A stretch of DNA of 64,000 nt from Alopecurus myosuroides (GCA_028641055.1 CM054060.1:242014833-242078832); one strand, 5' to 3'. Shown: positions 22,913 through 34,610, counted from the stretch's first letter. A program made the numbers and translations. The notes: generated by a model from the letters alone, not told the origin.

Positions 22913-23663
22913 CTTGTTTCTTGAACGGTTGCGGAGTCTTGTTGGTAGCATTGGGGGTTCTAGAAGTTCTCTTCGTGTTGGTCGGTGTTGATACATGTGT
23001 CATTGGAGACGAAGAAGAAGGACTTGAGGCGAAGTAAGCCTTTTGCTTGGTGTACATGAGGTCTTCCGCAATTTGACATTCGGCCTTGAGAGCTTGATGG
23101 ACAAGTGCAACGATGTTGTCATAGGGTTGATACTCGAGAATCTTCCTTATGGGATAGTTGAGGCCATTGAGGAAGCATGCCATTGTTTGTTCTTGAGATT
23201 CCATCACATGAGCTCTTATCAAAGCGGTCTCCATCTCCTTGTAGTACTCGTCAACCGACTTCAAACCTTGTCGAAGCTCTTGAAGCTTTTTGAAGAGGCC
23301 ACGCTTGTTGTGTGGAGGAACAAGCGAAAGAGATCTTTATTCATCTCGTTCCAAGTGTCGATAGGAGCAATCCGGTTCCGGACACTTTCCGCTTGGAGAC
23401 GGTCCCACCATAAAAGGTGCATAGCCTTCGAACTCCAAAGAAGCTATAGCAACCATCTTATTGTCACTAAAGTTGTGGATGCCGAAGATCTTGTCCACCT
23501 TGAGAGCCCAAGCAAGATATTCTTTGGGATCATTTTCACCATTGAACATTGGGACGTTGAAGCGAAGGGAACTCATGTTGTTTTCTTCATGTTGTTCATG
23601 GGATCGCTCGTGTACGTCTTCATCACAGATAGGAGGTGAAAGATCATATGGGTCAAACTTTTA
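22908..23663 (-). pseudogene. Gypsy gag (relic 1, right half)
   Basis: Minus-strand frames give a gypsy gag: an N-terminal segment MSSLRFNVPMFNGENDPKEY with LAWALKVDKIF (23576-23337), then after a frameshift SVDEYYKEMETALIRAHVMES and GLNYPIRKILEYQPYDNIV (23264 down to about 22990), followed by a basic Thr/Pro-rich linker that leads to the zinc knuckle on the other side of the insertion (11930-11960). Gag forms the element's virus-like particle. The copy is cut at 23663 by the Sabrina-like element. A second copy of the same region is at 32118-32342. Confidence 0.82.
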
Positions 23664-24240
23664 ATACATGTTTTTGATAAAATAAAAAAGCTCTAGCACA
23701 TGAGGGATCCCTGCTTCCCTCCGCGAAGGGACTTTCTTTTACTTTTATGTTGAGTCTCCATCTTCTAACTTTATGCACAGTTGAGAGAGCATTTTTGCCA
23801 TTCTAAGTTTTATGTGCATTTGTCCCATAAACATCAATAATTGATTCATGATGTGTTATTGTTTGTTCTCAAATTATTTGCTCTAGTCTTCCTCGTGAAC
23901 TTTGAAGGTGTCCTGGCATTTATGTTTTGTCCCACTCTTAAGGACTAGCGGTATTCCACTTTGCCATGCTTTCTCTATACCTGAAACAACCGTTTATCTT
24001 TCTTTGCATTATTATCCATGATCCTTTATTTAAGATACTCTTCATGATGCAAAGTGATTTCTATGCTTTATTATTAAAGTTCTATTTATCATGTTTGTGT
24101 TTGAAGTTCTATGATCTCAGCGTACATATGCTTTTACATTATAATGATCAAGTTTATGATAGTAGCATGTCACCTCAGAAATTATTTTGTTTTATTATTT
24201 ACCTACTCGAGGACGAGTAGGAACTAAGCTTGGGGATACT
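23664..24240 (+). mobile_element. 3' part of internal region, Sabrina-like gypsy (left tandem unit)
   Basis: This stretch matches 29432-30013 almost throughout (starting GTCAAACTTTTAATAC, including GCTTCCCTCCGCGAAGGG) and ends in the polypurine-like AAGCTTGGGGATACT just before the LTR at 24241. It is therefore the 3' untranslated end of a unit whose 5' part is missing. No protein-coding capacity. The family name is a guess from LTR start, size and lack of pol. Confidence 0.75.
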
Positions 24241-25854
24241 TGATACGTCATAAACGTATCCTTAATTTCTGATGTTCCTTGTTTTTTTCATGTTGTTTCC
24301 CACATGGTTTCCTTACATTTATGTCATTTTTTTTGATTTCCCGGGACTAACCTATTGACAAGATGCCACAAAGCCAGTTCATGTTTTATATTGTTTTTTA
24401 TTTCAGAAAAGTTGTTCTGGAAATATTCTCTGAATTGGACGATTCGAAAGCCAGAAGTCCTAGAAGTCCCGAAAGCATCCAGAAGTCCCGAAGAGCCCCG
24501 GAGGGGGCCACAGGAAGGCCAAACCATAGGGTGGCGCCACCACCCCCTGGCCGTGCCACCTAGGGGTGTGGGCCCCCTGGCCACCCCCCGACATCGTACT
24601 TTTGCCTATTTATACTCCCCCGAGGGAAAACCCTAAATACATCGACCTTTTCCAAAAAATAAATCTGTAACTCCGCCGCCCCCACCGACAAGTTTCAGGG
24701 GAAAGATCTCTATTCTGGCACCCTGCCGGGACGGGAAAGTGCGCACGGAACCATCTCCATCGACTCCACCGCCATCTCCATCGCTGTTACTATCTCCTAT
24801 GATGAGGAGGGAGTAGTTCTCCCCCGAGGACGAGGGCTCTATCGGTAGCTATGTGGTTCATATCTCTCTCCCAGGGTGTGATCTATATGTGATCATGAGC
24901 TTTGTAATCTATTTGAATTCATAGATGTTACTCTTCATCTTTTACTACTCAAGTGCTTTATTAATATGAACTTTGGAGTCACTTTGATCACGGTGTGAAG
25001 GTGACAATGTGCACATCGTGTGTGTCTCCTCTCTGAATTGTGGTGTTTGTCTAGTACCATCTAGGGCGCTCATAGTGACAGCGCGGGGTTAACTAGATTC
25101 GGGAATGCTTACTTTAAGGAATGTTTTTTGCATCCCTACACAATGATTAGTATTCATTATTTGTTATGAGATCTCCGTGAATGCTTTGATCACGGTGTAA
25201 AGGTGACAGTGTGTGCACCGTGTGGTTTAGTATTATATTTATATTTTGTGTTGGATAACCCTATGAAATTGTGGTGTTTGTGTGGAACCATCTGGGTCAC
25301 ATGGTGATAGCATGGGGGTTACTTAGTTGGGAAAGTGCTTACTCTGAGGAGTGCTGTTAAATCCCTACGCATGGATTGGTGTTGTTATTCGACCGGAGAG
25401 TGGTTAAGAGTAGCATAGTGAAGAGAAGATATCTAGTTATTCAATTATGTGATCATTGCTGAGAGTGTCCTCTAGTGAAAGTAGGATCCCTAGGCCTTAT
25501 TTCCAAGCATTGAAACACCGTTTTCAGCCTGTTATGCTACATGTATGCTTGTTGCCATTTTTATTTCAGATTGCTATTATCAGTTATTATCGTCCATATT
25601 ACTTGCATTTTACTCTCTCTTCGCCGAACTAGTGCACATATACAACTGACAATTGTATTAGGTGTGTTGGGGACACAAGAGACTTCTTGTATCTTGATTG
25701 CAGGGTTGCTTGAAAGGGATATCTTTGACCTCTACCTCCCTGAGTTCGATAAACCTTGGGTGATCCACTTAAGGGAAACTTGTTGTTGTTCTACAAACCT
25801 ATGCACTTGGAGGCCCAACATTGTGTACAAGAATAGAAGCGTGCGTAGACATCA
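24241..25854 (+). repeat. LTR (left/central) of Sabrina-like element
   Basis: From TGATACGTCATAAACG to GTAGACATCA, 1614 bp. It has a TATA box near 24607 and a leader starting with ACCCTAAATACATCGACC. Ends were placed from the preceding polypurine tract and the following primer-binding site. Confidence 0.85.
24607..24614 (+). promoter_or_regulatory. TATA box of Sabrina-like LTR
   Basis: TATTTATA in the context GCCTATTTATACTCCCC, conserved in the other LTR at 30392-30399. Transcription probably starts about 30 bp downstream. Confidence 0.65.
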
Positions 25855-25864
25855 AGCTCTTTTC

Positions 25865-25882
25865 TGGCGCCGTCGCCGGGGA
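25865..25882 (+). other. Primer-binding site of Sabrina-like element
   Basis: TGGCGCCGTCGCCGGGGA, ten bases after the LTR. This is the familiar TGGCGCCGTTGCCGGGGA primer site of many grass gypsy elements with one change. Confidence 0.8.
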
Positions 25883-25994
25883 GGTAAGGTAAAAGGTACT
25901 CACATCCTCGGGTGTGAGTGCTCGAAGTTATTTCCTTTAGATTCTGCAATTATATCTTTTTGTTTCTTGTTTTTATTTTCACTAGTTAGGCTTA

Positions 25995-26884
25995 ATGGAA
26001 AACAACAAAAATACGAGAGATCTTTATAATGTTTATCTCGAGTTAGGACATGAAGTGTTTGAAGAGAAAATTAAAAAAACCTATGGAACTTTATTTGCAT
26101 GCTAGTAGTAATGTTATTAGAATTAATTTTTTGAATACCCTTATTGTTGATGTTATGGAAAAGTCTAAGCTTGGGGAAGCTAGTTTTAATTAATATGATA
26201 TTTTTAGTCCACCAAGTTTTGAGGAGGAAATTTTCTTTGATGATAATTTGCCTCCAATATATGATGATTATAATGATTGTGGTATTCTAGTTCCACCTGT
26301 TTACAATGATGAATATGATATTTTCTGTCCACGTACAGTAGAGGAAAATATTAATTATGACTACAAAATGCCTCCTATATTTAATGATTATGAGGATGAG
26401 AATAATAATGATAGCTATTTTTTTGAATTTGCTCCCGCTGCTATTAATAAGAATGACTATGCTTATGCGGAACGGCCTTTGCTGGTCCGCCGCTCGGCTC
26501 GGAGTGTGGACTGTTGTCGGCTACGCCGGCGGCCAAAGCTCGGGGGCCTTAGGTGCCCCCGGTGGCCGTCGTCGGCACGGCCGGTACCCACGCGTCGAAA
26601 GGCGTGTCCTTGGGACACTGCGCTGCAACGGCCTGTGGGCTTCCCATCCGACCCGTCTTGAAACACGGACCAATGAGTATGACATGCGTGCGATTCGACG
26701 GGTTCTGAAACCTTGGATAAGCAAGGAAGCTGACGAGCGGGAGGCCCTAACGGGCCGCACTTTTGGCCGACCCTGATCTTCTGTGAAGGGTTCGAGTTGG
26801 AGCACGCCTTTCGGGACCCGAAAGATGGTCAAATCGGGCGGTAGATTCCATCCAAGGCTAAATACAGGCAAGACACCGATAGCG

Positions 26885-26941
<57 letters not shown>

Positions 26942-27326
26942 CGAAATTGCCGAGTATGTGGAGAGTATTAATTCTTTTATGCATGTGGCTCATGATAAGA
27001 ATATTTCATGTGATAGTTATGTTTTTAATTTTATCCATGATGCTACTGAAAGTTATTATGAGAGAGGGAAACATGGTTTTATGCATCTCAACAATATTAA
27101 GTTTCCACTCTTTATGTTGAAAATTTTGAAGTTGCATTTTTTTTGCTTTCCTATGCTTGTTGCTTTGTGTTTTCATGACTTGTTTTTATACAAGATTATT
27201 TTTCATAGGAAGTGGGTTAGACTTAAATTTGTTTTATGTTTTCTTCTTGATGATCTGTTTTTCTTCAACAAATATTTCTCATGTGAGCATTTTCTCAAAT
27301 TATCATGCCTAGCTAAAAGGCTTTAA
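25995..27326 (+). pseudogene. Acidic element protein of unknown function (broken)
   Basis: The frame starts MENNKNTRDLYNVYLELG at 25995 and stops at 26100. After a frameshift it continues with acidic, Tyr/Asp-rich degenerate repeats (PPSFEEEIFFDDN, PPIYDDYND, PPVYNDEYDIF, PPIFNDYEDEN) up to about 26464. It is then interrupted by the rRNA-derived insert and resumes at about 26956 with VESINSFMHVAHDKN and a hydrophobic Phe/Leu-rich C-terminal part (to 27326, ending LSCLAKRL) that looks membrane-associated. I recognise the type from non-autonomous Triticeae gypsy elements but know of no function. This copy is dead through a stop, a frameshift and the insert. Confidence 0.6.
26465..26952 (+). rRNA. 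Permuted 25S rRNA fragment inserted in a retroelement (non-functional)
   Basis: Two blocks match the 5' part of plant 25S rRNA from memory. Block A (26465-26829) runs from ATGCGGAACGG through CTTGAAACACGGACCAA and GAAGCTGACGAGCGGGAGG to ACCCGAAAGATGGT. Block B (26830-26952) runs from CAAATCGGGCGG through CGATAGCGAACAAGTACCGC and GGAAAGATGAAAAGGACTTT to CGAAATTGCCG. In a normal 25S molecule B lies upstream of A, with about 50 bases between them, so the order here is circularly permuted. Many C-to-T and G-to-A changes show it is an inactive relic. It sits inside the element protein frame, with TATG on both sides (26464-26467 and 26955-26958). Confidence 0.9.
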
Positions 27327-29431
27327 AGAAAAGCACTTCTTGGGAGATAACCCATGTTTTTATTTTTGCATTTTTTTTCTCTATTTTATTTGAGTCAAGG
27401 GGTTGTATACTTCTGTAGAAACTCCTTTGTATCTTTCTTTTCATGTTTTAGTAGTGCCAAGTAAAGTTTCTGACGAAAGTTGGAGTTGGTTTTCGGATTT
27501 CTGCGCAAAAAAAGATTTCTGTTGTCCAACATAAAACATCGTATAAAATCCTGGGAGATCAGAATGATCTGAAATTGTTTGTGCTTATTTCTCAGATAAT
27601 TACGCAAGTTTTCTTAGTTTACCACTTTATGATTTGAGAAACAGAAAATTTTCGAAAAAAAATCATCTTTACCTGTTGTCCTGTTTTGACAGATTTCTGC
27701 TAATAATTGCATTTACCTCTTAATCTCTTTCGTTTGGTGTTCTTTTAAGGAAAAGAGTTTTAAAAGAAGTTGTGACAGTATCTAATTTGTTTATGAGTGT
27801 TTGGCTTGTGTTGACACTGAACCATGTGAATTTATTATTTTGATTGCACTAACGTTGCTAATAAAGATTGTGAGAAGTTTGGTGTGAAGGAAGTTTTCAA
27901 GAGTCAAGAGAAGAGGATGATATGATGTGATCAATAAGAGTGAAAATCCTAAGCTTGGGGATGCCCCGGAGGTACATCCCAGCAAATTCCAAGAAGACTC
28001 AAGCGTCTAAGCTTGGGGATGCCCAAGGCATCCTCTTCTTCATCGACAAATTATCAGGTCACTTCTAGTGAAACTATATTTTTATTCGGTCACATCTTAT
28101 GTGTTTTACTTGGAGCGTATTTTATTTTTTGCTTTCAGTTTGTTTAGTTTTCTTTGTTGTAGTTTATTTTTGGATCTTATCATACTTGTTTGGGAGAGAG
28201 ACACGATCCGTTTTTATTGCTTAGAACACTCTAGTTTTCATTCTTATTGATCTGTGAGTGTTCACTTTTTGCTAGTACTGCATTTAGCCTTTGTTTTCAT
28301 GCATATCTTATTCAGAGCTGTTAGTTTTACTAGTGTTATGTGAGTACTCTCATGTTTGCTTGCTGTAGCATGTAGAGAATTTTTGTTAAAACATATTTTG
28401 TATGATGCTTGTTGGGAAAAAAATTGCTGCTTGAAGTGGAATTTATAATGGTGCAAGTAGAAGCTTGTATAGACTGTGGCTAGAAATTTTTCATGCCATG
28501 CTAAATGTTATTTTAGTTTTAAAGCCTTGTGATTATTGAGTAGAATGAATATCCTCAAAAAACTGAGAGTGTTTAATATGCCATTGAAAGATTCATGAGT
28601 TGTTCTTGTCATAGTAAAGCATAAATTTATGGTATTCTCTTTCGAATGTTTTATTTGGTTGACTTGGCTCATTCTCACACCATGTTTATGACTATGAACC
28701 AGTCACGAATAGCCTCCATGACCATTTATTTTTTGAACTTATGATACCTCTTATGCTTTAATTAATGATGTTTATGTCGCTATGCATGATTATGGCTCTG
28801 ATGCTCTCTTCATTTGTCGCTCCCAGTCTTTTGCTAACCTCCACCTGTACTGAGTATGAGCTCTACTCATGCATCCAAGTCCCAAAAACCCAAGTTTTCA
28901 CATTGTGTCCACCATACCTACCTACATGTGGTATTTAACTTCCACTCCAAAGTAAATTGCTCATGTGCTCCTTTAAAACTTTCAAAATTACTCATGTTTT
29001 GTGTTCTTGTTTTTGCTCATGAGGACGTCACTGGAGAATCTTTATCTCACTTGTTGATTGGATTTCACACCCTGGACTAGTGGATTCATCCGCTTATCCA
29101 CATGATAAAAGAGCTGGCAGCGGGGTGCCCAGCCCCAAATTAATACAAACAAATCCGCTTCACTATTTTTGCCCCTGATTTATTTGTCAAAGCATAACTG
29201 TGTAAACAAAATAGAGAGAGGGATGACCTTCTACCCAGATGCGTCATTCATATGGGAGTCGCTCTTGTGAATCCAGTTGGATTGTTACGTATTGTATTTT
29301 CTGTTTATCATTCATTAACATTAACATACATCTCTCCTAAAATATAGGCACTCCTCCATGGTATGTGATTTTTGGCAGGCACCCGAGGATTCAGTTAGCC
29401 ATGGTTTGTGAAAGATGGATGGGAGGAGTGT
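27327..29431 (+). other. Non-coding internal region of Sabrina-like element
   Basis: AT-rich, no ORF of note. It contains copies of TAAGCTTGGGGATGCCC at about 27952 and 28009, like the polypurine end sequence of the element (24225 and 29998) and 26167. The remainder shows no recognisable signal. Confidence 0.6.
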
Positions 29432-30013
29432 CAAACTTTTAATACCTCTGTTTAATAAAATAAAAAGCTCTGGCACATGAGTGATCTCTGCTTCCCTCCG
29501 CGAAGGGCCTTTCTTTTACTTTTATGTTGAGTCTCCATCTTCTAACTTTATGCACAGTTGAGAGAGCATTTTTGCCATTCTGAGTTTTATGTGCATTTGT
29601 CCCTTAAACATCAATAATTGATTCATGATGTGCTATTGTTTGTTACCAAATTATTTTCTCTAGTCTTCCTCATGAACTTTGAAGGTGTCCTGGTATTTAT
29701 GTTTTGTCCCACTCTTAAGGACAAGCGAAACACCACTTTGCCATGCTTTCTCTATACCTGAAACAAATGTTTATCTTTCTTTGCATTATTATCCATGATC
29801 CTTTATTTAAGATACTCTTCATGATGCAAAGTGATTGCTATGCTTTATTATTAAAGTTATATTTATCATGTTTGTGTTTGAAGTTCTATTTTCTCAGCGT
29901 ACATATGCTTTTACATTATAATGATCAAGTTTATTATAGTAGAATGTCACCTCGGATTTGTTTTTTATCCTTTACCTACTCGAGTACGAGTAGAAACTAA
30001 GCTTGGGCATGCT
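29432..30013 (+). other. 3' end of internal region with polypurine tract (right unit)
   Basis: Homologous to 23664-24240. Ends AAGCTTGGGCATGCT before the LTR. Non-coding. Confidence 0.75.
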
Positions 30014-31540
30014 TGATACGTCATAAACATATCCTTAATTTCTGATGTTCCATGTTGTTTTCATGTTGTTTCCCACATGTTTTCCTTACACTTTATGTCA
30101 TTTTTATCGGTTTCCCGGGACTAACCTATTGACAAGATGCCAGAGAGCCAGTTCATGTTTTCTATTGTTTTTAGTTTCAGAAAAGTTGTTCTGGAAATAT
30201 TCTCGGAATTGGACGATTAAAAAGCCAGAAGTCTTAGAAGTCCCGGAAGCATCCATAAGTTCTGAAGAGCCCCGGAAGGGGTCCACAGGGTGGCCAAACC
30301 ATAGGGTGGCGCCACCACCCCCTTGGCCGCGCCACCTAGGAGTGTGGGCCCCCTGGCCACCCCCCCCCCCCCCCGTCATCGCCCTTTTTCCTATTTATAC
30401 TCCCAGAGGGAAACCCTAAATACATCGACCTTTTCCAAAAAAAAATACATCCGTAGCTCCGCCGCTGCCACCGACAAGTTTCGAGGGACAGATCTCTATC
30501 CTCGCACCCTGCCAGGACGGGGAAGTGCCCCCGGAACCATCTCCATCGACTCCACCGCCATATCCATCGCCATTGATGTCTCCTATGATGAGGAGGGAGT
30601 AGTTCTCCCCCGAGACTGAGGGCTCTACCGGTATCTATGTGGTTTATCTCTCTCTCCATGGTGTGATCTATATCTGATCATGAGTTTTGTAATCTATTTG
30701 AATTCGTAGATGTTACGCTTCATCCTTTGCTACTCAAGTGCTTTATTAATATGAACTTTGGAGTCACTTTGATCATGGCGTGAAGGTGACAGTGTGCACA
30801 TCATGTGTGTCTACTCTATGAATTGTGGTGTTTGTCTAGTACCATCTAGGGCGCTCATAGTGACAACGTGGGGTTAACTAGATTCGGGAATGCTTACTTT
30901 AAGGAATGCTTTTTGCATCCCTACGCAATGATTAGTGTTCATTATTTGTTATGAGATCTTCGTAAACGCTTCGATCACGGTGTAAAGGTGACAGTGTATG
31001 CACCGTGTGGTTTAGCATGATATTTATATTTTGTGTTGGATAACCCTCAGAAATTGTGGTGTTTGCGTGGAACCATCTGGGTCCCATGGTGATAGCATGG
31101 GGGTTACTTAGTTGGGATGCTTACTGTGAGGAGTGCTCTTAAAGCCCTACGCATGTATTGTTGTTGTTATTCGACCGGAGAGCGGTTAAGAGTAGCATAG
31201 TGAAGAGAAGATATCTAGTTATTCAATTATGTGATCATTGTTGAGAGTGTCCTCTAGTGAAAGTAGGATCCCTAGGCCTTATTTCCAAGCATTGAAACAC
31301 CGTCTTCCGCCTGTTCTGCCACATGTTTGCTTGCTGACATTTTTATTTCAGATTGCTATTATCACTTATTATCATCCATATTACTTCATTTTTCTTTTTC
31401 TTCGCCGAACTAGTGGACCTATACAACTCACAATTGTATTATGTGTGTTGGGGACACAAGAGACTTCTTGTATCTTGATTGAAGGGTTGCTTGAGAGGGA
31501 TATATTTGACCTCTACCTCCCTGAGTTCAATAAATCATGT
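30014..31540 (+). repeat. Truncated right LTR of Sabrina-like element
   Basis: Aligns with 24241-25770 with scattered differences, then loses similarity after CCTGAGTTCAATAAA (about 31538), so roughly the last 85 bp are missing. It includes a homopolymer run of C at 30361-30374 and a TATA box at 30392-30399. It is joined directly to the second gag-protease relic. Confidence 0.82.
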
Positions 31541-32903
31541 GTTGAATCTTGAAGGTGCCGGAGTCACTTAGACATTTCACATGGTAGGGATGAGGGTGTT
31601 CCTTGTAAGTAATTTTAGTTTGTCGCAAATCTCTTTGCTAGCCAAATTCTGGCAACTACCGCCATCGATGATAACCTTGATGGATTTTCCATTGATGTCG
31701 GCACGAGTTTGGAAGAGATTGCAAGGTTGGTCATGTTCATCTTGAGGAGAGTTGGTAAGTACTCTTGTCACCACTAACGATGGATTCTTTTTCTCATCGC
31801 AATAGACGCTTTCTTCATCATCATTGTGCACATCCAAGAAATTAATAGCAACTCGGTGCAAGCCACAGTATTCACGTTCACTCATGGAGTCACGTTCACC
31901 ATCTTGGTTGACAATCATGATCGTCTTGTTGTAACACTCGAAGGACTTGTTCCCACTTCCTCCACATTTCAAGCAAGTAATTGTGCTCTACTTGACTTGA
32001 GGAGTATTAGAGGTGGTGGTAGGAGATTCTTGTTTATTGAACGGTTGCGGAGTCAGAATTGGGAGCTCCAGAAGTGCTCTTGGTGTTGGTCGGTGTTGAT
32101 ACTTGTGTCATTGGAGACTAATAAGAAGGCCTTGAGGCAAAGTAAGCCTTTTGCTTGTTGTACTTGAGGTCTTCCGCAATTTGACGTTCCGCCTTGAGAC
32201 CTTGATGGACAAGTGCAACGATGTTGTCATAGGGTTGATACTCGACAATCTTCCTTATGGGATAATTGAGGCCCTTGAGGAAGCGTGCCATTGTTTGTTC
32301 TTGAGATTCCATCACATGAGCTCTTATCAAAACGGTCTCCATCCACGAAATAATTTTACCATGGTCATTAGCGAGGCCTTGTGAAGGTGCGTGATGATGT
32401 TGTCGAATGTCATGTCGTCGAGGGTGATTTTGAAGAGGATCACAACGGCCTTAGCGGTGTCGAGGAGGTGGTAATGGGGAGCTATCTTCATACCAATGTT
32501 GTCGAGGATCTTGTGGTGGATGAGGTGGTGGTGGTGGTTGTTGTGGTTGTCCACCATCGTCCATGTTGGAATTGTGATCATGGCGACAAGCTTGGTGATG
32601 ATCTTGAGTGTGGTGGCTTGAGCGGCGCGACCTTGAGGACGATGATGATCCATGACGGTTGGCAAGATTAGCCAAGTTGATGTTGATGCGTGTCATTTGA
32701 TCATTCAATCGAGCCTCTTACGCTTGGAGGCGATGCTCATGGCGCTCCAATCCGTCCTTCACGAGTTGGCGGAGTTGGAAATGGTAATTGTGGGTGACGA
32801 AGTTGTGGTAGGAGTTGTCCTTAAAGAAAGGGTTTCCTTCATCTTCGGAGCTCGGGCTTGTGAACACTCCTTCCCTAGCCATCTCAAAAACACACAAGGA
32901 TGA
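31541..32903 (-). pseudogene. Gypsy gag-protease (relic 2)
   Basis: Read on the minus strand from about 32883: an N-terminal segment ending in HRLQA, an in-frame TAA, then LNDQMTRININLANLANRHG, a Ser/Arg and His/Pro-rich stretch, a deletion at 32342/32343, gag core METVLIRAHVMESQEQTMA with GLNYPIRKIVEYQPYDNIV (32342-32118), a zinc knuckle whose His is replaced by Asn (CLKCGGSGNKSFEC, about 31970-31930), and a protease start IIDGGSCQNLAS (about 31660-31625). RT and integrase are absent because the Sabrina-like LTR abuts at 31540. Same family as relic 1. Confidence 0.82.
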
Positions 32904-33869
32904 TATGAAGAAATGTATGTCTCACTTACCCAATGTTACCTATTTTTTGTCGTATTGAGGCTAGTTGCCGAGGCTAGGTTTAGGGCGGTATGTCCAAAGT
33001 GACTCCAAAAAGATCGAAATAAAACCGCAAACGACAACACACATGCTTTATGTGGAAGGCAAATGGGTGAGAAAAGTGGCAAAGGAAAAACAACAAATCC
33101 AAAGAAAAGTGTGTTGTAAAACGTAGAGAAGAACCGAAATGAAATGTTAGCAAAAGAACCAAACCTAGTGGAGGAAACAAAAATGGAACACACACACACG
33201 GGATAAATGGGTTTAGTGCGGCTACTGGACGAGCGGAGACGAAATGTTCCTATCAAAGACTAAGCTCACTGCCACACCAACAAAAGGAGGACGCTAGTTC
33301 AAACCACAAACTATAAGAGGCAACAAGATTCGCACCGTGTAAACGGGTCACTCTCTTCTCTTTTGCGACGTGGAGCTACACGTTCCTACAAGTGATAGTA
33401 ATTGGCATCGGTCTTTTGCTTCTTTTTCCCTCTTTTTTTTATTTTTTCATTTTTTATGATTCCAAAATGCCAATTCCTACTCGAAACTACGCTCTCACAC
33501 GTGCCAAACACGCACTCTCGGTGCCACTAATGTGATGCCAAGAAATGTAAAGGAGCTAGCCGAATGAGCAAGGTAACCGAACAATGGGTTGGTTCAAGCG
33601 GAAGAAAGTTATACCTATGTTGTGGCTGATCACGGACTTGCGGAAGGGGGTTGTCAATATCGTTTTGATCAGTTGATGTAGTTACGGAGATGATGTTGTG
33701 GGCTTCGCGTCGAAACTTGAATCACTCAAATCGGACCAACAACGATAAAGAAAAACATGTTTGAAAATCTGTCCAAGAATCGAAGAGCGGGATTTTTCTC
33801 TGATTTTTGCTCAGATTCAAAATTTCTTCAAATCCAAGAAAAAATTAGGACAAATTCGAGGAAAGTGGC
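32904..33869 (-). other. Leader of the minus-strand gypsy element (relic 2)
   Basis: Non-coding sequence upstream of gag on the minus strand, with a short CA repeat at 33187-33200. It probably continues at 45696-45902 on the other side of the Sirevirus, up to a primer-binding site. Confidence 0.5.
33865..33869. repeat. Target-site duplication gtggc (left) of Sirevirus
   Basis: Pairs with ttggc at 45696-45700, four of five bases identical. The one mismatch fits an older insertion. Confidence 0.7.
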
Positions 33870-34570
33870 TGAAAGTGCACTATGATCAACTATAGGGGGG
33901 TGAATAGGTTGACTACCAATTTTTATTTTCTTTTCCTTTTAGTAGGGCTAAGCAAGATAAGATAAGGTTCTCTAGATGTGCATCTAGGTGAGCAACCTAT
34001 GTGGGCAAGATAATATACGCAACGGAAGTAAAACGAAAGGTAGCAAAATAAACCACAAGTGTAAACAAGGAGACAAAGATATGATTCCCGCAGTTCCTTC
34101 TCAATGATAAGTACGTCTACGTTGGAGAGGTGGGGAGCCACCTAGGCACTCCTCAATAGCACGGTTGTGCACACCTTATTCTCCTTGAGGTTCTCCGGTG
34201 AGGGAGATTCTTGTTTCCACTATGAGGTCGACTTGGAGGCGTTGACCAAACCTTTACACGAGCTCGAGGTCACTCCACAAGATGGATGGAGGCTCTCAAG
34301 CAATCCGAAGCTTCTTGCAACAAGGTGGAAGCTACAAGCACAAGATCTACTAATGTTTCTAGGCCTCAAGTAGGATTCTAGATCTACTAGGTTGTGGTGG
34401 ATGGATTCAAAATTCCTTTGGTGGAAGTGTGGATCTAGGTCTCCTCTAGCTCTCCAGAAAATATGGGAGTGAGTGGGTGCACGGAGAGGGAGATTTAGGT
34501 GGGTGAAGCTTTCATTAATGGCTAGGAGAGAGAGTGGAAAAAGCTTAGCATTTACGAGAAAGGGGAAGGG

Positions 34571-34580
34571 GTATTTATAC
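34571..34580 (-). promoter_or_regulatory. TATA box in Sirevirus 3' LTR
   Basis: The minus strand reads GTATAAATAC, embedded in the near-perfect palindrome GAAGGGGTATTTATACCCC. The matching segment is deleted from the 5' LTR. Confidence 0.6.
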
Positions 34581-34610
34581 CCCTTCTCGCAAGTGGTCGT
34601 TGTGCAGTCC

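Larger units (their letters stand above)
23664..31540 (+). mobile_element. Sabrina-like non-autonomous gypsy, partial tandem
   Basis: Order: internal 3' end, LTR, full internal domain, LTR (truncated). A simple insertion would be LTR-internal-LTR. The extra internal 3' end on the left indicates that two units share one LTR, the usual result of unequal or LTR-LTR recombination. The internal domain has no protease, RT or integrase, so the element is non-autonomous. It separates two relics of the same minus-strand gag-protease gene. Confidence 0.75.

Noticed and set aside
26465..26952. Functional rRNA gene
   Set aside because: Fragmentary, order-swapped, and with many substitutions. No ITS, 5.8S or 18S sequence nearby.
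27327..29431. Host gene in the long AT-rich stretch
   Set aside because: No ORF over about 75 codons, no splice-like coding pattern, and it is bounded on both sides by internal sequence of one retroelement.
24241..31540. CRISPR-like or satellite array suggested by the repeated blocks
   Set aside because: The repeats are two LTRs and two internal ends of a retroelement, kilobases long, not short regular spacers.
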